Of a DNA stretch of 64,000 bases, positions 21,842 through 31,276 are shown piece by piece. The position numbers and the translations under genes are program-made. This DNA comes from Pseudolysinimonas_A sp049651805 (GTDB lineage: Bacteria > Actinomycetota > Actinomycetes > Actinomycetales > Microbacteriaceae), in assembly GCF_049651805.1 (NCBI RefSeq), contig NZ_JBASCU010000017.1, positions 129,102 through 193,101 of the forward strand. The letters run 5' to 3'. A model generated the notes under the pieces. That model was given only the letters and a program-made list of their open reading frames with translations, searched no databases and was not told where the DNA came from. How positions within the stretch are numbered: the stretch's first letter is position 1; each line of letters starts with the position of its first letter.

Positions 21842-24376
21842 ATGAGCACACGAACTGTCGTCCTTGAAGTGTCCGGCGTGCATTGGGCGTCCTCGAAGGT
21901 TGTCGTGGAGGCGACCCTGCTGCGTCAGCCAGGTGTGATCGCGGTGGAGGCCAACCCGGTCTCGCAGACGGCGAACGTGTCTTACGATCCCGAACTCACC
22001 TCCCAAGCTCATCTGCGGCAATGGGTTATCGAGTGCGGGTACCACTGCTCGGGTCAATCCGTCCCGAATCACATCTGCGACCCCGCCCACGACCCGCACG
22101 CGATGTCGCACGGCGACCATCACCCGTCGCCTACTCCCGACCCTGCCCCTGCCGTCCACTCTGCCGCGTCGGGCCCATCGGAAGCTCCCGAGGACCACAC
22201 CGCGCACGCCGGGCACGAAGCCGGTCAGGGCGCCGGTCACGAAGCCGGTCAGGGCGCCGGTCACGGTGCCGACGCGACACCGGTGCGGAGCGCGCAGGAG
22301 GTGATGGGACACGGCGGGGGGCACGGCGGCATGTCGATGGAGTCGATGGTCCGCGACATGCGCAACCGGTTCCTTGTCGCGCTGATCCTGTCGATCCCGA
22401 TCACGCTGTTCTCGCCGATCGGCCGGGAGGTGCTCGGCTTCACGGTACCGGCGCCGTTCGGGCTCCGCGATGACGTCGTCGCGCTGATCTTCTCACTCCC
22501 GGTCATGTTCTACGCGGCTTGGATCTTCTTCGACGGCGCCTTCCGAGCGCTGCGTGCCCGAACCCTCGACATGATGGTGCTCGTCGCGGTGGGGGTGGGG
22601 GCCGGGTGGCTCTACAGCCTCATCGTCACCCTCAGCGGCGGAGGCGATGTCTTCTACGAGGCAGCCACGGTACTGGCGACCTTCGTCCTGCTGGGGCACT
22701 GGGTGGAGATGCGCGCCCGCGGTGGGGCGAACGACGCCATTCGCCGACTGTTGGAGCTCGCACCGCCGCGCGCCGTGGTGATCCGTGACGGTAACGAACT
22801 CGAGATACCCACGAACGAAGTCGTCCCGGGAGATCTCATGCTGGTCCGGCCCGGCGCGAAGATTCCCACCGACGGGAAGGTCGAAGACGGGGAATCGGCG
22901 ATCGACGAATCGATGGTCACCGGCGAGAGCCTGCCGGTGGATAAGGGCCCCGGCTCGGCGGTCATCGGCGCCACCGTGAACACCGTCGGTACGTTGCGGA
23001 TCCGGGCGACGAAGATCGGCGCGGACACGGCGCTGGCTCAGATCGTCAAGCTGGTGCAGGAGGCTCAGAACTCCAAAGCCCCGGGGCAGCGGCTCGCGGA
23101 CCGCGCCGCGTCCTGGCTCGTGCTGGTGGCGCTGGTCGGCGGTAGCCTGACCTTCCTGATCTGGTGGCTGACCGGCGCTCCCCTCCCGACCGCGATCTTG
23201 TTCGCGATCACCGTCGTGGTGATCACCTGCCCGGACGCGTTGGGCTTGGCCACGCCGACGGCGATCATGGTCGGCACGGGACTCGGGGCCAAGCGCGGGG
23301 TGCTCTTCAAGAACGCCACCGGCATCGAGACCGCCGCGCGCATCGACACCGTCGTCATGGACAAGACCGGAACCCTCACGAAGGGCGAGCCCGAGGTCAC
23401 CGACTATTTGCCCGTCGGGACGGACGAGCTCGAGCTGTTGTCCCTCGTCGCCGCCGTCGAGCGGGAGTCCGAGCATCCGCTGGCCAAAGCGATCGTCGCC
23501 TACGCCGACGGCCGGAAGATCACCCGCCGCACCGCGTCGGCCTTCCGTAACGTCGCGGGGCGGGGCGCGATCGCCACCGTCGACGGTCGGCAGGTGGTAC
23601 TCGGCAACCCCCGGCTGATGGCCGAACAGGGCATCGACGTCTCGGCCGTGGAAAGCGCGCAGCAGTCTCTGGCAGATGGGGGCCGCACCGCGATCATGTT
23701 CGCCGTCGACGGGAGCATCGCGGGCGTCATCGCGCTCGCCGACGCACCGCGCGAAACCGCACGGGATTCGATCGACGCGCTGCACGAGGCGGGGATCGAA
23801 GTCGTCATGCTCACCGGGGACAATCGGCCCACCGCCGAGCGGATCGCCTCGATGTTGGGGATCGATACCGTGATCGCCGAAGTCCTTCCGGAAGACAAGT
23901 CCGCGAAGATCGCCGAGCTGCAGCAGGCCGGGAAGAGGGTGGCGATGGTCGGCGACGGCGTGAACGACGCCCCGGCGCTCGCCCGTGCCGATCTCGGAAT
24001 CGCGATCGGCGCGGGTACCGACGTGGCCATCGAGACCGCCGACGTCGTACTTATGCGCTCCGACCCGTTGGACGTGGCCGTCGCACTGCGGATCGGAAAG
24101 GGGACGTTGCGGAAGATGCGGCAGAACCTGACATGGGCGATCAGCTACAACGCGATCGCCCTGCCGATCGCCGCCGGAGTGTTCTTCCCAGCTTTCGGGC
24201 TGATGCTCAGCCCCGAGATCGCCGCGATCAGCATGTCCGGATCGTCGGTCATCGTCGCGGTCAACGCCCTCCTCCTCAAGCGGCTTCGGCTGCCCGCCGC
24301 CGCGTCTCGCTCCGCAGCGGCGTCCGGTGATCGGGTGGAACGGTCGAAGGGTGAAGCCGATGTCACTACCCGTTAG
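21842..24376 (+). CDS. P1B-type ATPase, CopB-like, with CPD membrane motif
   Basis: An 844-residue heavy-metal ATPase. Residues 1-70 fold like an HMA domain but the metal loop is G12-V-H14-W-A-S17 instead of GxxCxxC. A His-rich linker (about 76-165) follows, with GHEAGQGAGHEAGQGAGHGA repeats. The core has TGES, DKTGT (D507), HP (EHPLAKA) and GDGVNDAPAL. The transmembrane metal site is C463-P-D465 rather than CPC or CPH, while the last helices (YNAIALP, MSGSSVIVAVNALLLKR) resemble CopB/P1B-3 enzymes. It probably exports copper, perhaps Cu(II); the CPD site makes specificity uncertain. It follows the multicopper oxidase in one operon. Confidence 0.88.
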   Translation: MSTRTVVLEVSGVHWASSKVVVEATLLRQPGVIAVEANPVSQTANVSYDPELTSQAHLRQWVIECGYHCSGQSVPNHICDPAHDPHAMSHGDHHPSPTPDPAPAVHSAASGPSEAPEDHTAHAGHEAGQGAGHEAGQGAGHGADATPVRSAQEVMGHGGGHGGMSMESMVRDMRNRFLVALILSIPITLFSPIGREVLGFTVPAPFGLRDDVVALIFSLPVMFYAAWIFFDGAFRALRARTLDMMVLVAVGVGAGWLYSLIVTLSGGGDVFYEAATVLATFVLLGHWVEMRARGGANDAIRRLLELAPPRAVVIRDGNELEIPTNEVVPGDLMLVRPGAKIPTDGKVEDGESAIDESMVTGESLPVDKGPGSAVIGATVNTVGTLRIRATKIGADTALAQIVKLVQEAQNSKAPGQRLADRAASWLVLVALVGGSLTFLIWWLTGAPLPTAILFAITVVVITCPDALGLATPTAIMVGTGLGAKRGVLFKNATGIETAARIDTVVMDKTGTLTKGEPEVTDYLPVGTDELELLSLVAAVERESEHPLAKAIVAYADGRKITRRTASAFRNVAGRGAIATVDGRQVVLGNPRLMAEQGIDVSAVESAQQSLADGGRTAIMFAVDGSIAGVIALADAPRETARDSIDALHEAGIEVVMLTGDNRPTAERIASMLGIDTVIAEVLPEDKSAKIAELQQAGKRVAMVGDGVNDAPALARADLGIAIGAGTDVAIETADVVLMRSDPLDVAVALRIGKGTLRKMRQNLTWAISYNAIALPIAAGVFFPAFGLMLSPEIAAISMSGSSVIVAVNALLLKRLRLPAAASRSAAASGDRVERSKGEADVTTR

Positions 24377-24622
24377 CCCGAACGCGGGAAGCGGAGCAAT
24401 CGAGGTCGAGGGCCGCATCTTCGCCGTGGGGCTGGTGTCAGGCAGCAGCACGTGTCCAGCGATTTCATCCCCACATTCGGGTCACCACTTCCCGAAGCAG
24501 TCGGCGATTCAGCTGCTCATCTTCGTTGTGAGCTTGCTCCAACTGAGACACCTCCGACGCCGGACCCGAACGCAGGATGCGATGGCAACCCCCCAAGCAC
24601 GTCGAAGCATGAAAGAGAACCG

Positions 24623-27031
24623 GTGAACAATCCGACTTCCGCTCCAGATGCCGTGGATCAGGACTACCTCGATCGCATCGATGCCTGGTGGCGAGCGGCG
24701 AACTACCTCTCGGTGGGACAGATCTATCTGCTGGACAACCCGCTGCTGCGCGAACCGCTGCTCCCCGAGCACATCAAACCCCGGCTGCTCGGCCACTGGG
24801 GTACCACGCCGGGGCTGAACTTCATCTACGCCCACCTGAACCGGGCGATCATGGAGCGCGACCTGGACACGATCTACGTCATGGGTCCCGGCCACGGCGG
24901 ACCGGGGCCCGTCGCGGCCGCCTGGCTGGAGGGGACCTATACCGAGACCTACCCCGAGATCACTCAGGATGCCGACGGGATGCGACGGCTGTTCCGCCAA
25001 TTCTCCTTTCCCGGAGGCATCCCCAGCCATGTCGCCCCCGAGACGCCCGGATCGATCCACGAAGGCGGCGAGCTGGGGTACGCCCTTTCGCATGCCTACG
25101 GCGCGGCGTTCGACAACCCGGATCTGATCGTCGCCGCGGTGGTCGGCGACGGGGAAGCCGAAACCGGGCCGCTGGCCGCGAGCTGGCAGTCCAACAAATT
25201 CATCAACCCCGCTCGGGATGGAACGGTGCTGCCGATTCTGCACCTGAACGGCTACAAGATCGCCAACCCCACCGTGTTGGCTCGGATCAGCGCGGAGGAG
25301 CTCGATCACCTCTTGCGCGGCTTCGGGCACACCCCGTTCTATGTCGAGGGTCACGACCCGGTTCAGATGCACCAGGATTTCGCTCAGGTCTTGGACGCCT
25401 GCCTCGACGAGATCGGGGAGATCAAACGCCGGGCGCGCGCCGGCGACACCGAACGACCTCGCTGGCCGATGATCGTGCTGCGCTCTCCGAAAGGTTGGAC
25501 TGGCCCGAAGGAAGTTGACGGCAAACACGTGGAAGGAACCTGGCGAGCCCACCAGGTTCCGTTCTCCCAGGCGAGGGAGAACGACGAGCACCGCGCCATC
25601 CTCGAACAGTGGCTGCGCAGCTATCGGCCGGAGGAGCTCTTCGATGAGGGTGGCGCGCCGGTCCCGTCGGTGGCCACGCTGCACCCATCGGGTTCGCGGC
25701 GGATGAGTGCCAACCCGCACGCCAACGGCGGACTTCTCATCAAGGACCTCGTGATGCCTGACTTCCGGCGCTATGAGGTTCCGGTCGCGAGTCCCGGCGT
25801 CTCCACTGCGGAGTCCACGCGGGCGCTCGGCGTTCTGTTGCGCGACGTGATGAGCGGCAACATGGACAACTTCCGGGTGTTCTCGCCCGACGAGAACAAC
25901 TCCAACCGGATCGACGCGGTTCTCGACGTGACCAACCGCGCCTGGAACGCCGCCACCATCGACGGGGACGATCATCTGGCACCGGATGGTCGGGTGATGG
26001 AGATTCTCTCCGAGCACACCATCCAAGGGTGGCTGGAGGGCTATCTGCTCACCGGACGGCACGGCTTCTTCTCCTGCTACGAAGCGTTCATCCACATCGT
26101 CGACTCGATGTTCAACCAGCACGCGAAGTGGTTGACCACCGCTAACGACATCCCCTGGCGTCGCCCGATCGCCTCTCTGAACTACCTGCTCACCTCGCAC
26201 GTCTGGCGGCAGGACCACAACGGGTTCTCGCATCAGGACCCCGGGTTCATCGACCATGTGGTGAACAAGAAGTCCGACGTGGTCCGGGTGTACCTGCCGC
26301 CAGACGCGAACACCCTGCTGTCGGTGGCCGATCACTGCTTGCGCAGTCGCCAGTACGTCAACGTGATCGTGGCCGGCAAGCAACCCGAGCTGCAGTTCTT
26401 GACGATGGAGCAGGCGATCGAGCACTGCACGAACGGCCTCGGCGTCTGGGACTGGGCAAGCAATGACGCAGGCGAGGAACCCGACGTCGTCATGGCCTGC
26501 GCCGGCGACGTTCCGACCCTGGAGACCCTCGCGGCTGTCTCGATCTTGCGTGCGGCGCTCCCCGACCTCCGCATTCGTGTCGTCAATGTCGTCGACCTGA
26601 TGCGCCTCCAAGACGCGCGCGCGCATCCCCACGGACTGTCCGACGAGGAATTCGACGCGCTGTTCACCACCGACAAGCCTGTCGTCTTCGCCTACCACGG
26701 CTACCCCTCGTTGATCCATCGGCTGACCTACCGGCGCGCGGGACACGGCAACCTGCACGTGCACGGCTACCGCGAGGAGGGCACGACCACCACCCCGTTC
26801 GACATGTGCGTGCTCAACGAAATCGACCGGTTCCACCTGGCCATCGATGTCATCGACCGGGTTCCCCGGCTGCACGACGCGTCCGTGCAGGTGCGGCAGG
26901 ACCTGACCGAGGCCCTCATCCGGCACCGTGTCTACATCCGCGAGAACGGGCAGGACATGCCCGAGATCCGCGACTGGACGTGGGAGGAGATTGACCGCGA
27001 ACCGCTCCTCCCGGTCGATCCGCTCAGATGA
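24623..27031 (+). CDS. xfp: phosphoketolase (xylulose-5-P/fructose-6-P)
   Basis: An 802-residue thiamine-diphosphate enzyme of the usual phosphoketolase length. Diagnostic stretches include GPGHGGPGPVAAAWLEG, GDGEAETGPLAASWQSNKF and EHTIQGWLEGYLLTGRHG. It splits xylulose-5-phosphate (and often fructose-6-phosphate) with phosphate to acetyl phosphate plus glyceraldehyde-3-phosphate (or erythrose-4-phosphate). I use the GTG at 24623, preceded by AAAGAGAA; an ATG at 24452 adds 57 poorly conserved residues. The 246-nt region upstream shows no further gene. Its TGA overlaps the ATG of the next gene. Confidence 0.95.
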   Translation: MNNPTSAPDAVDQDYLDRIDAWWRAANYLSVGQIYLLDNPLLREPLLPEHIKPRLLGHWGTTPGLNFIYAHLNRAIMERDLDTIYVMGPGHGGPGPVAAAWLEGTYTETYPEITQDADGMRRLFRQFSFPGGIPSHVAPETPGSIHEGGELGYALSHAYGAAFDNPDLIVAAVVGDGEAETGPLAASWQSNKFINPARDGTVLPILHLNGYKIANPTVLARISAEELDHLLRGFGHTPFYVEGHDPVQMHQDFAQVLDACLDEIGEIKRRARAGDTERPRWPMIVLRSPKGWTGPKEVDGKHVEGTWRAHQVPFSQARENDEHRAILEQWLRSYRPEELFDEGGAPVPSVATLHPSGSRRMSANPHANGGLLIKDLVMPDFRRYEVPVASPGVSTAESTRALGVLLRDVMSGNMDNFRVFSPDENNSNRIDAVLDVTNRAWNAATIDGDDHLAPDGRVMEILSEHTIQGWLEGYLLTGRHGFFSCYEAFIHIVDSMFNQHAKWLTTANDIPWRRPIASLNYLLTSHVWRQDHNGFSHQDPGFIDHVVNKKSDVVRVYLPPDANTLLSVADHCLRSRQYVNVIVAGKQPELQFLTMEQAIEHCTNGLGVWDWASNDAGEEPDVVMACAGDVPTLETLAAVSILRAALPDLRIRVVNVVDLMRLQDARAHPHGLSDEEFDALFTTDKPVVFAYHGYPSLIHRLTYRRAGHGNLHVHGYREEGTTTTPFDMCVLNEIDRFHLAIDVIDRVPRLHDASVQVRQDLTEALIRHRVYIRENGQDMPEIRDWTWEEIDREPLLPVDPLR

Positions 27032-30000
27032 ACGAGGTGCCCCGCCTTCCCGGAACCCATCGTGTCGACACGGTCTATGACGCGGTGCTGTTCGACATGG
27101 ATGGCGTGGTCACCGATACCGCGGGGATCCACGCCGCCGCCTGGAAGCAGCTTTTCGACCAGGTGCTGCAGGACCCGCGGGTTCGGGTGGCCGATCCCGA
27201 GCGCACCTTTGATCCCGTCGTCGACTACCGTCGGTACGTCGATGGCCGAAGCCGCGAAGACGGCGTCACCGCCTATCTGGGCGCCCGCGGAATCACCCTG
27301 GAGCCGGGGAAGCCTGACGACCTTCCTGACATGTGGACGGTCGCCGGCCTCGCCGCCCGCAAGAACGACCTGTTCTTGGCAGAACTGGATGCGCGCGGCC
27401 TGCGCACCTACCCCGGGACGACGGCGCTGCTCGCCCGGCTCCGCGACGCCGGTGTGCCCGTCGGTCTGGTCACCGCAAGCCGAAACGCCCAGCAGATGCT
27501 CGCGGCCGCCGGACTCGCGGGCCTGTTCGACACCGTTGTGGACGGCCAGGCCGCGCTGGAGCACCGACTTCCCGGCAAACCCGACCCGGCGATGTTCCGG
27601 GAGGCGGCCCGACGACTTGGTGTCCGCCCGGAGCGCGCGGCCGTCGTCGAGGACGCCGTGTCGGGGATCGAGGCGGCTCGTCGGGGTGGATTCGGTCTCG
27701 TCGTCGGGATCGCCCGCCTGGGGCATCGCGAGGAGCTCGAGGCGGCCGGAGCCGACGTCGTCCTCAACGACGTGAGCGAACTCGACCTGGGAGCATCCGC
27801 CACCGATCCGTGGGTGCTCGTGTATCACGGGTTCGACCCGGCCCACGAGGGACACCGCGAAGCGCTGACCGCCCTGGGCAACGGATACCTGGCCACGCGG
27901 GGCGCCCGCCCCGAGTTCGCCGACGACGGGACGCACTATCCCGGGACGTATCTGGCGGGGGTCTATAACCGCCTCGTCAGCACCATTCACGACCGGAGCC
28001 TCGAGGAGGAGCACCTGGTCAACCTGCCCAACTGGCTTCCGCTGGACATTCGGATCGGTGGGGGTCCGTGGTGGTCGAGTGGGCGAGTCGAGACACTCGA
28101 CGAACGACGTGAGGTGAATCTGCGGTCGGGAATCTCGACCCGATCCGCGACACTCGTGGGCCCGCGCGGCAATCACCTGAACGTCGTCCAACGGTCCTTC
28201 GTCTCGATGGACGACCCGCACCTGGCGGTGCTGGAGACCACTCTCGTCGCGCGCGGATGGGGTGGCCGGGTCACCCTCCGAGCGGGCATCGACGCGGGGG
28301 TTCGCAACACCAACGTCGCCGCCTACCGTGGTTCCGATACGACCCATCTGAGCTCGCCGACGTTCACGACCATCGACGACATCCTGCTCTGCGCGGTGGA
28401 GACCAGGCAGAGCCGGATCCGGATCGCCACTGCGGTCCACCTGCGTCTCGCCGGAGCGGACGGCGTCTGGAAGGAACCGAGCGCGAGGAGCGGGCGTCGA
28501 TATAGCCGCTCGGTAGGGTTCGCCGTCGCGGACGGCGAGCCGGTGACGCTCACCAAGACGGCGGCGATCTTCTCCTCCCGCGACGCCGCGATCGCGTCGC
28601 CCGAGCTGGCGGCGGTCACGCGACTTCGCGACCACGCCGGAGACACCGAGGGCGCGCTCGATCGTCACCGGGCGGCCTGGGAGCGTCTCTGGCAGCGCTT
28701 CGCCATCACGATCGATGCCGACCCGCGAAGCCGGCTCGTGCTGAACCTTCACGTCTTCCACGTGCTTCAGGCCCTCTCGCTGCACACCGCCGAGCTGGAT
28801 GCCGGGGTGCCCGCCCGCGGTCTACACGGCGAGGGCTACCGAGGGCACGTCTTCTGGGATGAGCTGTTCGTACTTCCCGTGCTCGGTCTCCGGCTGCCGA
28901 ATGTGGCTCGAGCCCTGCTGGACTACCGATGGCACCGGTTGGACGCGGCCCGCAGCGCGGCGCGGGCGGCAGGGTTACGGGGGGCACTATTCCCCTGGCA
29001 GAGCGGCAGCGACGGCCGGGAGGAGACACCCGACACGTTGTACAACCCGCGCTCAGCCCGCTGGATGCCCGACAACTCGAGTCGCCAGCGGCACGTCGGA
29101 CTTGCGGTCGCGTACAACGCCTGGCAGTACTTCCAGGTGACCGCCGACCGCGACTGGCTGGCCGACCGTGGCGCGGAACTGATCATCGAGGTCGCCCGGT
29201 ACTTCGCCGCCTCCGCCGTGCACGATGCCGCGACAGATCGCTTTCATATCACGGGCGTCATGGGGCCCGACGAGTACCACGACGGCTACCCGGACGCGCC
29301 GGGGGACGGAGTCCGCGACAACACCTACACGAACGTCATGGCCGCCTGGGTCTGCGAGCGCGCCGGTGAGACTCTCGATGAGCTGGCCGGCCACGCTCGC
29401 GACGACGTCGTCGACCGTCTGCGCATCGACCCCGATGAGATGGCCCGGTGGGCGCAGCTGAGCCGACGGCTCGCCGTCCCCATCCATTCCGACGGGATCC
29501 TCAGCCAATTCGACGGGTATGAGAGCCTCCTCGAACTCGACTGGGCCGACTACCGGCAGCGATACGGCAACATCGGTCGCCTCGACCTCATCCTCGAATC
29601 CGAGAACGACGCCACCAATCGCTACAAGCTCGCCAAGCAGCCCGATGTCGTCATGCTCGTCTACCTGCTCGGCCGGGAGGGAGTACGACGACAGCTGGCG
29701 AGGCTCGGCTACCCGTTCTCGCACGACGATCTCGTGCGCACCGTCGACTATTACCTCGACCGCACCTCGAACGGCTCGACACTGAGCCGAGTCGTGAATG
29801 CCTCCGTGCTCGCCGGACTCGACGAATCACGGTCGTGGGCGCTCTTCCGGGAGACCCTGATCGCCGACCTCGATGACACCCAGGGCGGAACGACCCGGGA
29901 AGGCATCCACCTCGGGGCGATGGCCGGCTCCGTCGACCTGATCGCCCGGTCGTTCGCCGGCCTGAACCTGGCCTCGCATCAGATCGAGTTCACACCGCGG

Positions 30001-30213
30001 CTGCCGACACGGCTGGCGAGAGTCCGCTTCCCCTTCGCCTATCGGGGGCACCGGATCGACGTGGACCTCGATCACCAATCCCTGCGACTGCACCTGCTTC
30101 CCAGTCCGGCCGAGCCCATCCGATTCTCCGCCGGAACGTCACAGGTGACGCTCGGCGGGGGCCAGTCCTACGAGTTCCCGCTGTCACCGTCACAGCGAAG
30201 CGGCGATCGATGA
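27028..30213 (+). CDS. beta-phosphoglucomutase / GH65 glycoside phosphorylase fusion
   Basis: A 1061-residue two-enzyme fusion. Residues 15-245 are a HAD-IA domain with nucleophile motif FDMDG (D23, D25), LVTASRNA and EDAVSGIEAA, typical of beta-phosphoglucomutase. Residues 265-1050 are a GH65 protein: N-terminal beta-sandwich (NGYLATRGARPE), (alpha/alpha)6 barrel with the catalytic Glu in MGPDEYHDGY (E749), and a C-terminal sheet. GH65 enzymes phosphorolyse alpha-disaccharides such as trehalose, maltose or kojibiose to beta-glucose-1-phosphate, which the HAD domain would turn into glucose-6-phosphate. Such fusions are known in actinobacteria. ATGA overlap with the phosphoketolase gene. Confidence 0.92.
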   Translation: MNEVPRLPGTHRVDTVYDAVLFDMDGVVTDTAGIHAAAWKQLFDQVLQDPRVRVADPERTFDPVVDYRRYVDGRSREDGVTAYLGARGITLEPGKPDDLPDMWTVAGLAARKNDLFLAELDARGLRTYPGTTALLARLRDAGVPVGLVTASRNAQQMLAAAGLAGLFDTVVDGQAALEHRLPGKPDPAMFREAARRLGVRPERAAVVEDAVSGIEAARRGGFGLVVGIARLGHREELEAAGADVVLNDVSELDLGASATDPWVLVYHGFDPAHEGHREALTALGNGYLATRGARPEFADDGTHYPGTYLAGVYNRLVSTIHDRSLEEEHLVNLPNWLPLDIRIGGGPWWSSGRVETLDERREVNLRSGISTRSATLVGPRGNHLNVVQRSFVSMDDPHLAVLETTLVARGWGGRVTLRAGIDAGVRNTNVAAYRGSDTTHLSSPTFTTIDDILLCAVETRQSRIRIATAVHLRLAGADGVWKEPSARSGRRYSRSVGFAVADGEPVTLTKTAAIFSSRDAAIASPELAAVTRLRDHAGDTEGALDRHRAAWERLWQRFAITIDADPRSRLVLNLHVFHVLQALSLHTAELDAGVPARGLHGEGYRGHVFWDELFVLPVLGLRLPNVARALLDYRWHRLDAARSAARAAGLRGALFPWQSGSDGREETPDTLYNPRSARWMPDNSSRQRHVGLAVAYNAWQYFQVTADRDWLADRGAELIIEVARYFAASAVHDAATDRFHITGVMGPDEYHDGYPDAPGDGVRDNTYTNVMAAWVCERAGETLDELAGHARDDVVDRLRIDPDEMARWAQLSRRLAVPIHSDGILSQFDGYESLLELDWADYRQRYGNIGRLDLILESENDATNRYKLAKQPDVVMLVYLLGREGVRRQLARLGYPFSHDDLVRTVDYYLDRTSNGSTLSRVVNASVLAGLDESRSWALFRETLIADLDDTQGGTTREGIHLGAMAGSVDLIARSFAGLNLASHQIEFTPRLPTRLARVRFPFAYRGHRIDVDLDHQSLRLHLLPSPAEPIRFSAGTSQVTLGGGQSYEFPLSPSQRSGDR

Positions 30214-30226
30214 GAAAGGCACGTCA

Positions 30227-31276
30227 ATGAGCAATATCCGAGTAGGCGTCAACGGTTACGGGGTCATCGGCAAGCGCGTCGCCGACGCCGTGTTGTTGCA
30301 GCCCGACATGGAACTCGTCGGCGTCGCCGACATCGCGACCGACTGGCGCATCCAGTCTGCGGCCAACCGTCTGCCGCTCTTCGCCTCCACTGCGGATGCC
30401 CAGGCGGCGATGGCGGCCGCCGGGCTGCGGCCGCTGGGCACCCTCGATGAGTTGTTGGAGCGATCAGACATCATCGTCGACACCACGCCCAAGCACGTGG
30501 CGGCCGGCAATCTGGAGCGCTATCGCACGGCAGGGGTCAAGGCGGTATTCCAGGGCGGCGAATCCCACGCGACCACCGGCCACTCGTTCGTCGCGCAGGC
30601 GAACTACGAGAGCGCACTCGGCCGCGACACCACCCGGGTGGTGTCGTGCAATACGACAAGCATCGTCCGGGTGCTGGGGGCACTCGACGGGGCGGGATTG
30701 CTCCGGCGCGCGCGCGGCGTGCTCATCCGCCGCGCCACCGATCCCTGGGAATCACACCTCGGCGGCATCATGAACACGATGGTCCCGGAACCCACCATCC
30801 CCTCGCATCAGGGCCCGGACGCGCAGACCGTGCTGCCGGGCCTCGACCTGGTCACCATCGCCGCCAAGGGCGCCCACACCCAGACCCACAACCACTACTG
30901 GACGCTTCAGCTGACACGAGAGGCGTCCCGGGACGAGGTGCTGGACGCCCTTCGTGCCGCACCACGGATAGCGTTCATCCGGATGTCCGACGGACTGGTC
31001 GCGCTCAACTCCACGATCGAGCTGATGCGGGACCTCGGCCGGCCACGCGGCGACATGTGGGAGGTGGCCGTGTGGGAGGACCTCGTCACCGTGCAGGGCG
31101 ATGAGGCGTTCCTGACGTATCAGGTCTACAACGAGGCCATCGTCGTGCCGGAGACGATCGACGCGATCCGGGCGCTGACCGGCGCGGCGCCGGATGCCGC
31201 GACCTCGATGAAGATCACCGACGACACCCTCGGCATGCAAAGCGACTTCCTCAGGCCCGCCGAGAGCCCGCGATGA
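30227..31276 (+). CDS. type II (archaeal-type) glyceraldehyde-3-phosphate dehydrogenase
   Basis: A 349-residue enzyme with the GAPDH-II nucleotide site VGVNGYGVIGKRVADAV and active-site SCNTTSIVRVLG (C141). The sequence lacks the class I SCTTNC pattern and matches the archaeal type II family in length and in HHY/THNHYWTLQL wording. It oxidises glyceraldehyde-3-phosphate with phosphate and NAD(P). In this operon it could take the triose made by phosphoketolase, working beside the housekeeping GAPDH. It begins 13 nt after the fusion gene with GAGAAAGG and overlaps the DMT transporter gene by 4 nt. Confidence 0.9.
   Translation: MSNIRVGVNGYGVIGKRVADAVLLQPDMELVGVADIATDWRIQSAANRLPLFASTADAQAAMAAAGLRPLGTLDELLERSDIIVDTTPKHVAAGNLERYRTAGVKAVFQGGESHATTGHSFVAQANYESALGRDTTRVVSCNTTSIVRVLGALDGAGLLRRARGVLIRRATDPWESHLGGIMNTMVPEPTIPSHQGPDAQTVLPGLDLVTIAAKGAHTQTHNHYWTLQLTREASRDEVLDALRAAPRIAFIRMSDGLVALNSTIELMRDLGRPRGDMWEVAVWEDLVTVQGDEAFLTYQVYNEAIVVPETIDAIRALTGAAPDAATSMKITDDTLGMQSDFLRPAESPR

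Noticed and set aside
22493..24451. A 652-codon open frame antisense to the CPD-type ATPase, and similar ones over the first ATPase (15516-16979), pyrG (49307-51298) and recN/nadK (51270-53231)
   Set aside because: All are complementary to well-supported genes, lack ribosome sites and show no recognisable motif.
24509..26926. An 805-codon open frame antisense to the phosphoketolase gene
   Set aside because: It mirrors the codon phase of a clear phosphoketolase, has shadow-type Arg/His/Asp/Val-rich composition and no domain wording. Long antisense frames are expected at this GC content.
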